DNA of 33,461 nt, from NCBI RefSeq assembly GCF_001434915.1, contig NZ_AZEF01000013.1, positions 105,109 through 138,569 on the forward strand, read 5' to 3'. Positions within the stretch are counted from its first letter, which is position 1; every line of letters begins with the position of its first letter. The translations under genes were made by a program, and so were the position numbers. Below are positions 25,966 through 33,461 of the stretch, piece after piece. This DNA is from Liquorilactobacillus capillatus DSM 19910 (GTDB lineage: Bacteria; Bacillota; Bacilli; Lactobacillales; Lactobacillaceae). Under the pieces are notes generated by a model that was given only the letters and a program-made list of their open reading frames with translations, did no database searches and was not told where the DNA came from.

Positions 25966-28821
25966 ATGACAAGACGGGATAAAATATTAGCCTACTTGGA
26001 CAACCATACTGAAAATGATACTGCAAGTGCCACAACTGAGCAGATAGCTACAGCATTAGGCATTTTGCGTCCTAATGTGAGCAAGGAACTTAACCAGTTA
26101 GTTAGGGAAGATAAAGTAAAAAAAAAGAATGGTCGTCCTGTACGCTACTTTATTTTAAAAGAAACCAGTCATGTTACTGAAAAAAGGTTAGAAAAGAAAC
26201 CTACCATTGGATTTGCTGGCAGTACTGCGTTGATTGATAATACAGAAAATACTACATTTACAGAAAGAGTGGAGAACAATGATGTTTTTGCAGGAATGAT
26301 AGGTTCACGTGATAGTTTGAAGAATCAGACTGAGCAAGCAAAAGCAGCGTTACTTTATCCACCACATGGTTTAAATACACTGATAATTGGACCAACCGGG
26401 TCAGGAAAAACATATTTTGCTAATAAAATGTATCGCTTCGCAGTGGCAAAAAAAATTATTGCTAGAAAGGGCTTTACAACTTTTAACTGTGCAGATTATG
26501 CGCATAACCCACAGCTATTGATGTCACATCTATTTGGTTACGTCAAAGGCGCCTTTACAGGGGCTAATGAAGATAAAGATGGACTTATTCAGGAAGCTAA
26601 TGGTGGAATGCTTTTCTTAGATGAGGTACACCGGTTACCGCCTGAAGGACAAGAAATGATTTTTTACTTTATGGATCATGGAACCTATAGCCGTTTAGGT
26701 GAAACGGCTAAGGTCCATCGTGCGGATGTCCGGCTGATTTGTGCAACTACAGAGAATCCAGAGAGTGCATTATTACAGACCTTTGTCCGTAGAATCCCAG
26801 TAACAATACAACTCCCTGCGTTTGATCAGAGAAGCGCTCGTGAAAAACTGCAGTTGCTGCAACGGTTATTAACTCTTGAAGCTAATCGAATTCGTAAGAA
26901 TATTCGGTTAAGTGAGGATGTAGTTCAGGCTTTACTAGGCAGTGTTACATATGGTAATGTAGGACAACTAAAATCAAATATTCAATTAGTTTGTGCACAA
27001 GGCTTCCTGAATAGTATGCAAAATAAAAATGAAATTAATCTGAAATTCAGTCAGTTACCTCCGAATATAAAAGATGGTTTATCGCATTTGGCAAATAATC
27101 GCCATGAACTCGGTAAAGTAACGCGCCTTTTAGAACCGATGATGGTTATCAAGCCGGATTTTAAGCGGGGGATCCCTGAAGTAGATAGTTATGAACTTCC
27201 TTATAACTTATATGAAATAATTGGTGATAAAGCGGCACTATTGAAAGATGAAGGGCTGGATCAATCTTCTATCAATAACTTTATAATGACAGATATCAAT
27301 CTACACCTTAAATCATTTTATCGGCAGGGCAAGCTAGATAAAACAGTTAATAGCTTAAGTGAAATAGTTGACCAAGAGATTATTGATTTAACAGAACAGA
27401 TTCAACGTTTCCTGCAGGAGAAAGAAAACTACCCGGTAAGAGAGAGCTTTATTTATGCGATGAGTTTGCATATCAGTTCTTTCATCAAACGAATCCAGTC
27501 TGGCAAACCTTTACGTAATATGTCTGATGATCTTGTATCAATGGTGCATGATTATCCAGGGGAACTTAAAATAGCTGGTAAAATCAAGAAGTTAGTCGAG
27601 GAACATTACGGCTTTCCTATTCCACAGTCAGAAGTGTACTATATGGCAATATTATTAGCATCACTTAGATCTGAGCCTAAAACCGGTAAAGTCGGTATTG
27701 TAGTTGCGGCGCATGGTAATAGCACGGCTTCGTCAATGGCACAGGTTGTTTCGCAACTACTCTCGGTTGATAATATTGCAGCGTTTGATATGCCATTGGA
27801 GATGAGCCCTAAAGTTGCATTAGATGGAATTGCTACCCAGGTTAGAACGATTGATCGGGGGAATGGGGTCTTACTTTTAGTAGATATGGGTTCGTTAAGT
27901 ACTTTTAGCAGTAAATTAAGTGAAAAAACGAATGTTCATGTTAAGACGATCGACATGGTAACTACAGCGATGGTCCTAGAAGCGGCACGGAAGACGGCTT
28001 TGATAGATAGCGGACTTGAAGTAGTTTACCGTGAGTTGCGTGAATTTGCAGGTTATTCACGGACTTTAGGGAAGAAACAAGAGAAAAATGAACATACGGT
28101 AAGCAAACAAATGGCTGAACAAAAGAAGAAGGCTATTATTGCAATTTGCTCGACTGGTGAAGGAACCGCTAAAAAGATTAAAGAGTTATTGGATAAAATT
28201 CTAATTGATAATCTAATTGATGATATTACGGTTATTACGGTTTCAGTAGTTAAAATGAAGGCAAAAATTGCTGAAGTGCAGCGTGATTATGAAATAGTGG
28301 CAGCGACAGGTATTGTTGAGCCAGAGATTTCGGTCCCTTTTATTTCATTGGAGAACCTATTACAAGGTGGCGGTGAACGATTTGTCAGCTTGATTGAGCA
28401 AGTGAATGATCATAACTTAGATAGCGTACATGCGCTTGAACAATCGGAGACCTTGACTGAAGAGACCAGTCAAAAATATTTAGACCAGTACTTTACCTTT
28501 ATCAACCCTAATAAAATCACTAAAATACTGTGGGATTATTGTGATTTTATTCAACAACACAGTGATTTTATAATCTCAAACACTTTTAGGGTCAGTTTGA
28601 TTATGCATTTGGCTGGAGCGCTGGAACGTTACTTAACCCGCTCCGAGGTGGAAGTTGATCAGCAAAAAATAGTCGCAATCAAATCAGACAAATTATATGC
28701 TAGTATCAAACAAGCCAATGAACTATTAGATAAGACGCTGAATATTAAAATTACAGAGGGAGAGACTTATTACTTGGTCGCGTTGTTTAATACAGAAAAA
28801 AAGAAAATTAATACACTATAG
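25966..28821 (+). CDS. manR: LevR/ManR-type sigma-54-dependent PTS operon activator
   Basis: Activator of 951 aa for the mannose-family PTS operon that follows. Domains: N-terminal winged HTH (about 1-65), AAA+ domain with Walker A GPTGSGKT (142-149), the sigma-54 contact motif GAFTGA (195-200) and Walker B D219-E220, then PRD1 (about 455-560), a IIA(Man)-like domain with His583 in VVAAHGNST, a IIB(Gat)-like domain with Cys728 in AICSTGEGTA, and PRD2 (about 810-945). Phosphorylation by HPr and EII components should tune it. The ATG at 25966 has AAGGAG 9 nt upstream; an earlier ATG at 25948 overlaps that site. The order regulator, IIB, IIAB, IIC, IID resembles the mpt locus of Enterococcus and Listeria. 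Confidence 0.92.
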   Translation: MTRRDKILAYLDNHTENDTASATTEQIATALGILRPNVSKELNQLVREDKVKKKNGRPVRYFILKETSHVTEKRLEKKPTIGFAGSTALIDNTENTTFTERVENNDVFAGMIGSRDSLKNQTEQAKAALLYPPHGLNTLIIGPTGSGKTYFANKMYRFAVAKKIIARKGFTTFNCADYAHNPQLLMSHLFGYVKGAFTGANEDKDGLIQEANGGMLFLDEVHRLPPEGQEMIFYFMDHGTYSRLGETAKVHRADVRLICATTENPESALLQTFVRRIPVTIQLPAFDQRSAREKLQLLQRLLTLEANRIRKNIRLSEDVVQALLGSVTYGNVGQLKSNIQLVCAQGFLNSMQNKNEINLKFSQLPPNIKDGLSHLANNRHELGKVTRLLEPMMVIKPDFKRGIPEVDSYELPYNLYEIIGDKAALLKDEGLDQSSINNFIMTDINLHLKSFYRQGKLDKTVNSLSEIVDQEIIDLTEQIQRFLQEKENYPVRESFIYAMSLHISSFIKRIQSGKPLRNMSDDLVSMVHDYPGELKIAGKIKKLVEEHYGFPIPQSEVYYMAILLASLRSEPKTGKVGIVVAAHGNSTASSMAQVVSQLLSVDNIAAFDMPLEMSPKVALDGIATQVRTIDRGNGVLLLVDMGSLSTFSSKLSEKTNVHVKTIDMVTTAMVLEAARKTALIDSGLEVVYRELREFAGYSRTLGKKQEKNEHTVSKQMAEQKKKAIIAICSTGEGTAKKIKELLDKILIDNLIDDITVITVSVVKMKAKIAEVQRDYEIVAATGIVEPEISVPFISLENLLQGGGERFVSLIEQVNDHNLDSVHALEQSETLTEETSQKYLDQYFTFINPNKITKILWDYCDFIQQHSDFIISNTFRVSLIMHLAGALERYLTRSEVEVDQQKIVAIKSDKLYASIKQANELLDKTLNIKITEGETYYLVALFNTEKKKINTL

Positions 28822-28860
28822 AAATGATACACTGATAAAAGTGTATCATTTGTTTTTTTT
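28822..28860 (+). terminator. Terminator hairpin after manR, overlapping a candidate activator site
   Basis: A perfect 12-bp AT-rich stem (28822-28833 with 28840-28851) closes a 6-nt loop and is followed by a T8 run (28853-28860). Its left arm and loop contain TGATACACTGAT, identical to the element at 25915. The DNA dyad lies about 97 bp upstream of the sigma-54 transcript start, where an enhancer-binding protein would sit. Confidence 0.7.
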
Positions 28861-28894
28861 GCTTAAAAAACACTATGATAGCGGTATTAAAAGA

Positions 28895-28904
28895 CGATAC
28901 ACAA
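28895..28904 (+). promoter_or_regulatory. GATACACAAG element next to the -24 box
   Basis: The decamer GATACACAAG is identical to 25927-25936 upstream of manR and ends five bases before the GG of the sigma-54 promoter. Possibly a further activator contact. Confidence 0.4.
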
Positions 28905-28908
28905 GACT

Positions 28909-28924
28909 TGGCATGATAATTGCT
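28909..28924 (+). promoter_or_regulatory. Sigma-54 (-24/-12) promoter of the mannose-family PTS operon
   Basis: TGGCATGATAATTGCT matches the TGGCACN5TTGCW consensus, with the invariant GG (28910-28911) and GC (28922-28923) spaced exactly. It lies directly between the sigma-54 activator gene and the PTS genes. The leader to the first gene is about 130 nt. Confidence 0.88.
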
Positions 28925-29063
28925 TATATCAAGTGTAGTTGCTTTCAAAAGTCATCAATAATAGTTTTGGGTATGATTACTAGAAGGGTCTATGCAGATT
29001 GAAGTGAACACAGAACAAAGGTTATATTAATATTGACAATATCAAGATGGCTGGTGAGTTATT

Positions 29064-29570
29064 GTGGTAATGGATGTACGTTTGTTGCGAATTGACAGCC
29101 GCTTGTTGCATGGACAGGTTGCAACTAATTGGGCTAAGGCCATTAGTGTTAACCGAATTTTAGTTGTTTCAGATCGTGTTGCACGAGATATAATGCGTAA
29201 GACGTTAATTACTCAGGCTGCTCCTCCCGGAATCAAAGCAAATGTTATTACGGTTGAAAAGATGATCAAGCTTTTTGATGACTTGCGTTTTGTTTCACTT
29301 AAACCTATGATTTTAGTTGAAGACCCAATTGATGCTAAAAGATTAGTTGAGGGAGGCATCAAGGTCAAGACGATTAATATCGGTGCGATGAGTTTTGACA
29401 GTTCAAAGGTTATGGTAACGGATACGATTGCTGTTGGGCGAGAAGATGTAAAGGCTCTCAAATGGCTGCATGATTTTGGAATTGAACTTGATGTTCGTAA
29501 AGTTGCTAGTGATAGCTCTAAGAATCTTTGGAAAGCTCTTTTGGAAAAAGAACTAGTTAAAGATGCTTAG
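29064..29570 (+). CDS. Stand-alone PTS EIIB component, mannose/fructose/sorbose family
   Basis: Cytoplasmic phosphocarrier of 168 aa. The phospho-histidine is His16 in RIDSRLLHGQVATNW, and QAAPPGIKANVI and NIGAMSF are typical of IIB(Man). It resembles the IIB half of the next gene's product but has no IIA domain. Start is GTG at 29064 or ATG at 29070; GGTGAG lies just upstream. It is the first gene of the sigma-54 operon, as in the mpt loci of Enterococcus faecalis. Its job beside a full IIAB protein may be regulatory, for example dephosphorylating or phosphorylating the activator, but that is inference. Confidence 0.88.
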   Translation: MVMDVRLLRIDSRLLHGQVATNWAKAISVNRILVVSDRVARDIMRKTLITQAAPPGIKANVITVEKMIKLFDDLRFVSLKPMILVEDPIDAKRLVEGGIKVKTINIGAMSFDSSKVMVTDTIAVGREDVKALKWLHDFGIELDVRKVASDSSKNLWKALLEKELVKDA

Positions 29571-29749
29571 TTTTGCTAGTTAATAAAAAAATATTGCGAG
29601 TTATTCAATTAACTGAAGGGTGGTGAGGTAGCTTTAATCTGCTAAAGTAATTCTGGTTAAGTCTTATGTATTAAAAAGTGATGTTTAACCAGAAGTTTTA
29701 GTTGATACTGACTAAAACAAAAAATCTTTTATATAGGAGGTATTAGACA
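29571..29749 (+). other. Structured spacer between EIIB and EIIAB genes
   Basis: The 179-nt gap, unusually long inside this operon, holds two perfect inverted repeats in a row: TTCTGGTTAA/TTAACCAGAA (29651-29660 and 29685-29694) and GTTTTAGT/ACTAAAAC (29695-29702 and 29711-29718). No T run follows, so these look like RNA processing or stability structures rather than terminators. AGGAGG at 29735-29740 serves the next gene. Confidence 0.6.
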
Positions 29750-30739
29750 ATGGTAGGAATTATCCTAGCGAGCCACGGCGGTTTTGCTGAAGGCATTTTC
29801 CAATCGGCCTCAATGATTTTTGGGGAACAGGCTAACGTCAAAGCAGTCACCTTGATGCCGAATGAAGGCCCAGATGACATAAGAGCTAAGATGGAAAAAG
29901 CAGTTGCATCTTTTGAAAATAAAGATGAAGTTTTATTCCTGATTGATTTGTGGGGAGGGACACCTTTTAACCAAGCAAATGCTCTTTTGGAAGAACATAA
30001 AGACAAATGGGCTATTGTTGCTGGTATGAATTTGCCAATGGTAATTGAAGCGTATGCATCCCGTTTGTCGATGGAATCGGCACAAGAGATTGCAGCACAT
30101 ATTATTGAAACGGCAAAAGATGGGGTGAAAGTTAAGCCCGAAGGATTACAGCCGCAAAAGAAAGAAAAAGCAGTTCAAGACGATCAGCCTAAAGGGTCAT
30201 TGCCACCTGGAACAGTAGTGGGTGATGGTAAGATTAAGTATGTTCTGGCTCGGATTGATTCTCGTCTTCTACATGGACAAGTTGCGACGGCGTGGACGAG
30301 ATCCACAAATCCTAATAGAATTATTGTTGTTTCAGATAAAGTGGCCAAAGATAATCTGCGTAAGAATATGATCGTGGAAGCTGCTCCTCCTGGTGTACAT
30401 GCAAATGTTATTCCAGTTGGAAAAATGGTTGACGTAGCAAAAGATACTCGGTTCGGTAAAACAAGGGCGTTGATTCTTTTTGAAAATCCTGAAGATGCAC
30501 TAACAGTTATTAAAGCGGGTGTTGACATTAAGGAACTTAATATTGGATCGATGGCACATTCTGTTGGTAAAGTTGCTGTCAGCAAAGTTTTGTCCTTAGA
30601 TGGTCAAGATGTTAAAGCATTTGAAGAGTTGGAGAAATTAGGTGTTAAGTTTGACGTGCGTAAAGTTCCAGATGATTCAAAAGGGAATATGGATCAGATT
30701 ATTAAAAAAGCACGCCAAGGACTTGCAGGAAGCAAGTAA
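29750..30739 (+). CDS. manX: PTS mannose-family EIIAB fusion
   Basis: Cytoplasmic phosphotransfer protein of 329 aa for glucose/mannose uptake. The IIA domain (1-130) carries His9 in GIILASHGGFAEG, phosphorylated by HPr, and the motif LWGGTPFNQA. A Lys/Gln/Pro-rich linker (about 133-160) leads to the IIB domain (about 163-325) with His175 in RIDSRLLHGQVAT. Domain order and length are standard for Firmicutes ManL/MptA. TAGGAGG precedes the ATG. It donates phosphate to the sugar carried by the IIC/IID proteins and probably reports PTS activity to the activator. Confidence 0.94.
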   Translation: MVGIILASHGGFAEGIFQSASMIFGEQANVKAVTLMPNEGPDDIRAKMEKAVASFENKDEVLFLIDLWGGTPFNQANALLEEHKDKWAIVAGMNLPMVIEAYASRLSMESAQEIAAHIIETAKDGVKVKPEGLQPQKKEKAVQDDQPKGSLPPGTVVGDGKIKYVLARIDSRLLHGQVATAWTRSTNPNRIIVVSDKVAKDNLRKNMIVEAAPPGVHANVIPVGKMVDVAKDTRFGKTRALILFENPEDALTVIKAGVDIKELNIGSMAHSVGKVAVSKVLSLDGQDVKAFEELEKLGVKFDVRKVPDDSKGNMDQIIKKARQGLAGSK

Positions 30740-30770
30740 TAAAAGTTAATAAAAAAAGGAGGATTATCAA

Positions 30771-31580
30771 ATGTCTGCTATATCAATGATTTTAGTTGTG
30801 ATCGTTGCCTTTTTTGCAGGAATGGAAGGTATCTTAGATGAATTTCAATTCCATCAACCTTTGGTGTCATGTACATTAATAGGTTTGGTAACTGGTCACT
30901 TGACGCTTGGTATTATGTTGGGCGGTTCATTACAAATGATCGCTTTAGGATGGGCTAATATTGGAGCAGCTGTAGCTCCGGATATTGCTCTAGCTGCTAC
31001 TGCATCAGCAATTATTTTAATTCAAGGTGGTCAAGGAACTCATGGTTTAGGTTCAGCGATTGCATTTGCGATTCCACTGGCTGTAGCTGGTTTATTCTTG
31101 ACGATGATTGTACGTACTATTACTGTTGCTATTGTTCATTTTATGGATGCTGCTGCTGCAAAGGGAAACTCGCGAATGATCGATTTTTGGCAAATGGTAT
31201 GTATTTGCTTGCAAGGATTACGAATTGCGATCCCAGCTGCATTGTTATTGATTATCCCAGCTTCAAGTGTACGTGATCTACTAGGCTCTATGCCAAGCTG
31301 GTTAAGTGATGGGATGACTATCGGTGGTGGAATGGTTGTTGCCGTTGGTTATGCAATGGTTATTAATATGATGGCATCACGTGAAGTATGGCCTTTCTTT
31401 GCAATTGGTTTTGTAATTGCTGCAATTACTGATTTAACATTAATTGCGATCGGTGCTATTGGTTTATCACTTGCCTTAATGTACTTGGAATTAGATAAGG
31501 GTGGTTCTGGTAAAGGAAACAATGGCGGTAGCAATAACAACACTGGTGATCCGCTAGGTGATATTCTGGATGACTATTAA
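30771..31580 (+). CDS. manY: PTS mannose-family EIIC permease
   Basis: Membrane component of 269 aa with several long hydrophobic helices, forming the sugar channel with EIID. The motifs GMEGILDEFQFHQPLVSCTL (20 residues) and GHLTLGIMLGGSLQMIALGW are the family signature. The C-terminus is a Gly/Asn/Ser-rich tail followed by DPLGDILDDY, a feature also seen in other lactobacillar ManY proteins. AAGGAGG precedes the ATG. In related species this protein with EIID is the receptor of class IIa bacteriocins, so it may matter for bacteriocin sensitivity (known from family, not shown here). Confidence 0.94.
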   Translation: MSAISMILVVIVAFFAGMEGILDEFQFHQPLVSCTLIGLVTGHLTLGIMLGGSLQMIALGWANIGAAVAPDIALAATASAIILIQGGQGTHGLGSAIAFAIPLAVAGLFLTMIVRTITVAIVHFMDAAAAKGNSRMIDFWQMVCICLQGLRIAIPAALLLIIPASSVRDLLGSMPSWLSDGMTIGGGMVVAVGYAMVINMMASREVWPFFAIGFVIAAITDLTLIAIGAIGLSLALMYLELDKGGSGKGNNGGSNNNTGDPLGDILDDY

Positions 31581-31600
31581 AATCAAAGGAGGTAAGCGAA

Positions 31601-32515
31601 ATGGAAGAAAAGAAAGTTAGTTTAACTAAAAGTGATCGATTACGTGTTGCTTGGCGCTCAACCTTCTTGCAGGGTTCATGGAACTATGAACGTATGCAAA
31701 ATGGTGGTTGGTGCTATTCAATGATTCCGGCTATTAATAAACTATATAAGAAAAAAGAGGATCGGATTGCTGCTTATCAGCGGCATCTAGAGTTCTTTAA
31801 TACTCATCCTTACGTAGCTTCACCTGTTATTGGTGTTACACTAGCATTGGAAGAAGAACGTGCTAATGGCGCACCTGTTGATGATGTTGCAATCCAAGGT
31901 GTTAAAGTCGGTATGATGGGACCATTGGCTGGTGTTGGTGATCCAGTCTTCTGGTATACTGTTCGTCCTATCGTGGGTGCTTTAGGTGCATCATTAGCTC
32001 TTAGTGGAAATATTATTGGTCCTATTTTGTTCTTTGTTATTTGGAATATTATTCGCTGGGGCTTTATGTGGTATACGCAGGAATTTGGGTATCGTGCTGG
32101 TAGCAAGATTACAGAAGATCTATCTGGTGGTTTATTGCAGAGTGTTACTAGAGTTGCATCAATGATGGGGATGTTTGTTATCGCTGCCTTGATTGAGCGG
32201 TGGGTAGTAATTAAATTTACGCCAGTCGTTTCAAGGATCAAGCAACAAGCAGGAGCTTACATTGATTGGGACAAACTACCAAAGGGCGCCAAAGGAATTC
32301 AAGCTGCTTTGCAGCAACAAGCAAGTGGGTTATCATTGACAAAAGTTAAAGTTACGACTCTACAGGATAACTTAGACTCATTGATTCCTGGGTTAGTGCC
32401 ATTACTCTTAACATTTCTTTGTATGTGGCTTTTGAAGAAAAAAGTTTCACCAATTGTTATTATTATTGGGATCTTTATCGTTGGGGTCGTTGGGCATGTA
32501 GTCGGCCTTCTGTAA
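31601..32515 (+). CDS. manZ: PTS mannose-family EIID permease
   Basis: Membrane partner of EIIC, 304 aa. The N-terminal cytoplasmic part contains SDRLRVAWRSTFLQGSWNYE (20 residues) and NGGWCYSMIP, both typical of EIID, and then HLEFFNTHPYVASPVIGVTL and GPLAGVGDPVFWYT. A hydrophilic stretch at about 210-260 (KQQAGAYIDWDKLPKGAKG onward) looks like the extra loop seen in Mpt-type EIID proteins. The protein ends in hydrophobic helices. AAAGGAGG precedes the ATG, 20 nt after the EIIC stop. Confidence 0.94.
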   Translation: MEEKKVSLTKSDRLRVAWRSTFLQGSWNYERMQNGGWCYSMIPAINKLYKKKEDRIAAYQRHLEFFNTHPYVASPVIGVTLALEEERANGAPVDDVAIQGVKVGMMGPLAGVGDPVFWYTVRPIVGALGASLALSGNIIGPILFFVIWNIIRWGFMWYTQEFGYRAGSKITEDLSGGLLQSVTRVASMMGMFVIAALIERWVVIKFTPVVSRIKQQAGAYIDWDKLPKGAKGIQAALQQQASGLSLTKVKVTTLQDNLDSLIPGLVPLLLTFLCMWLLKKKVSPIVIIIGIFIVGVVGHVVGLL

Positions 32516-32577
32516 ACCGAGATATTTATGAATTATAGTAAGCTTGTGAAGAGGTAAAAAACGTAGGGGGTGATGGT

Positions 32578-32982
32578 ATGGTTGAATCAATTAATTCTAG
32601 AGTGAATCTAGCTATTGAAGCTACGTCATATTTAGGCTTAGGTGACTATGGAAAAATTATGGTAGGGGATAAGGGCTTTGAGTTTTATAATGATCGTGAT
32701 ATAAATAAATTTATCCAAATACCATGGGAAGAGGTTGACTTGGTTATTGCATCTATCATGTTTAAGGGGAAATGGATACCACGGTATGCTATCCAAACGA
32801 AACATAATGGAATGTACAAGTTCTCCTCTAGAGATCCTAAGAAGGTTTTACGTGCTATTCGTGAATATGTGGAGCCAGACCATATTGTACGTTCACTGAC
32901 CTTTTTTCAAGTCCTTAGACGTAATTTGAAGTGGCTGTTTAGAACGATAAAGAAGAAGCTCTCCAGAAAGATTAATGTTTAG
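32578..32982 (+). CDS. manO: DUF956 family protein ManO
   Basis: Cytoplasmic protein of 134 aa found almost always at the end of Mpt/Man-type PTS operons. The N-terminus SINSRVNLAIEATSYLGLGDYGKIMVGDKGFEFY (in parts SRVNLAIEATSYLGLGDYGK, IMVGDKGFEFY) and IPWEEVDLVIASIMFKGKWI match the DUF956 family. The C-terminus is strongly basic (RRNLKWLF...KKKLSRK). No catalytic motif is evident; a regulatory role in the PTS is proposed for the family. It begins 62 nt after EIID with GGGGGTGATGG as ribosome site and is followed by a terminator. Confidence 0.9.
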   Translation: MVESINSRVNLAIEATSYLGLGDYGKIMVGDKGFEFYNDRDINKFIQIPWEEVDLVIASIMFKGKWIPRYAIQTKHNGMYKFSSRDPKKVLRAIREYVEPDHIVRSLTFFQVLRRNLKWLFRTIKKKLSRKINV

Positions 32983-33058
32983 TAGGTAATTATTAAAGTA
33001 GTTTTCTATTAGAATTATTGGGCTTTAGAAGTAATCAGTAGAAATAAAGAGATAAAAG

Positions 33059-33100
33059 ACGGTGTCGCTGGTTTATCATAGACTAGCGATGCCGTTTTTT
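33059..33100 (+). terminator. Terminator of the mannose-family PTS operon
   Basis: A 14-bp stem with three G-U pairs (33059-33072 with 33082-33095) closes a 9-nt loop and ends in a T run to 33100. It lies 76 nt after manO. Confidence 0.85.
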
Positions 33101-33185
33101 AGGTACTGTAGGGTTAGTTTAGGCCATGAGTGCGTTATAAAATTTTATTTTTGAGCGAAATAAGTGATGTTTTCTAAAAAAAGTC

Positions 33186-33214
33186 TTGACGATAAATACA
33201 AAGACGTGTATATT
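33186..33214 (+). promoter_or_regulatory. rRNA operon promoter P1
   Basis: TTGACG (33186-33191), 17-bp spacer, TATATT (33209-33214). First of three tandem promoters ahead of the rRNA leader. Confidence 0.7.
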
Positions 33215-33272
33215 TATTTGTGTTGCCGCGTTTCATATAACATTACCGTTATAGTGCCGGTTAATTAAAAGC

Positions 33273-33301
33273 TTGACATTAATAACATAATCAAGTATGA
33301 T
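33273..33301 (+). promoter_or_regulatory. rRNA operon promoter P2
   Basis: TTGACA (33273-33278), 17-bp spacer, TATGAT (33296-33301). The best of the three, 87 bp after P1. Confidence 0.8.
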
Positions 33302-33350
33302 AAATAAGTCGTCTTGCTTCTAAGTTAAAACTTAATATTTAAATTAGGTC

Positions 33351-33379
33351 TTGACAAGCAATTGAAGCTTTGATAACAT
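33351..33379 (+). promoter_or_regulatory. rRNA operon promoter P3
   Basis: TTGACA (33351-33356), 17-bp spacer, TAACAT (33374-33379). The -10 is weaker (four of six). 78 bp after P2. Confidence 0.6.
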
Positions 33380-33389
33380 ATAAATGTTG

Positions 33390-33461
33390 TGTTAAACAAC
33401 TTAAACAAGTAGATCTTTGAAAACTGAACAAAGTTTCGACAAATCAAATGTGTAGGGTCTC
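33390..33461 (+). other. Leader of an rRNA operon (16S gene beyond the window)
   Basis: The stretch GATCTTTGAAAACTGAAC (33413-33430) followed by AAAGTTTCGAC is the leader and antitermination region that precedes 16S rRNA genes in many Firmicutes. The 16S sequence itself is not reached. The 479-bp region after manO thus holds one terminator, three promoters and this leader. Confidence 0.75.

Noticed and set aside
31810-32241. A 143-codon antisense frame within manZ
   Set aside because: It is the complement of a well-conserved EIID gene, has no ribosome site and its composition is that of a shadow frame.

Overview
The window reads as ordinary chromosome of a low-GC lactic acid bacterium, most likely a member of the Lactobacillaceae; the genus cannot be fixed from sequence alone. 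Pointers are strong AGGAGG-type ribosome sites, TTGACA/TATAAT promoters, a cre site, a LevR-type sigma-54 system driving a mannose-family PTS, a mannitol operon, cytochrome bd genes without haem synthesis genes nearby, and a Firmicutes-type rRNA leader ending the window.

Layout. (1) 22-1494: a complete, apparently intact IS3-family (IS150-group) element with orfA/orfB, an A7 slippery site, 28-bp terminal inverted repeats and a 3-bp target repeat. (2) 1569-2936: a succinate-semialdehyde-type aldehyde dehydrogenase, transcribed leftward. (3) 3128-8798: the mannitol operon mtlA-mtlR-mtlF-mtlD with a candidate MtlR operator, a cre site inside the promoter, and a terminator. (4) 8902-10959: glmS with its own promoter and terminator. 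(5) 11053-20509: a respiratory block: cydAB (quinol oxidase), cydDC (ABC exporter for bd assembly), a polyprenyl diphosphate synthase (opposite strand), menA and a type II NADH dehydrogenase. Together these give NADH -> (demethyl)menaquinone -> O2. (6) 20556-22843: an HIBADH-family reductase and an OFA-family MFS transporter, both leftward. (7) 23137-24062: an HTH/DUF3278 pair followed by a repeat-rich gap holding a solo IS end and a copy of an 80-bp repeat also found at 20421. (8) 24196-25676: a MerR-TipAS regulator and an Hsp20 chaperone, both leftward. (9) 25797-33100: a LevR/ManR-type sigma-54 activator and its probable target, a mannose-family PTS operon (IIB, IIAB, IIC, IID, DUF956/ManO) behind a clear -24/-12 promoter. 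(10) 33186-33461: three tandem promoters and the leader of an rRNA operon whose 16S gene starts beyond the window.

Most genes belong to well-known systems. The observations most worth checking are regulatory and structural: a repeated GATACAC-type element flanking the sigma-54 activator gene; a promoter-plus-terminator unit just upstream of that activator that would give an RNA of about 50 nt or act as an attenuator; a second, cysteine-less IIB domain in MtlA; and two intergenic repeats (an 80-bp hairpin repeat, and a solo IS end that shares flanking sequence with the intact IS). I do not see a clearly undescribed defence, mobile or biosynthetic system here.
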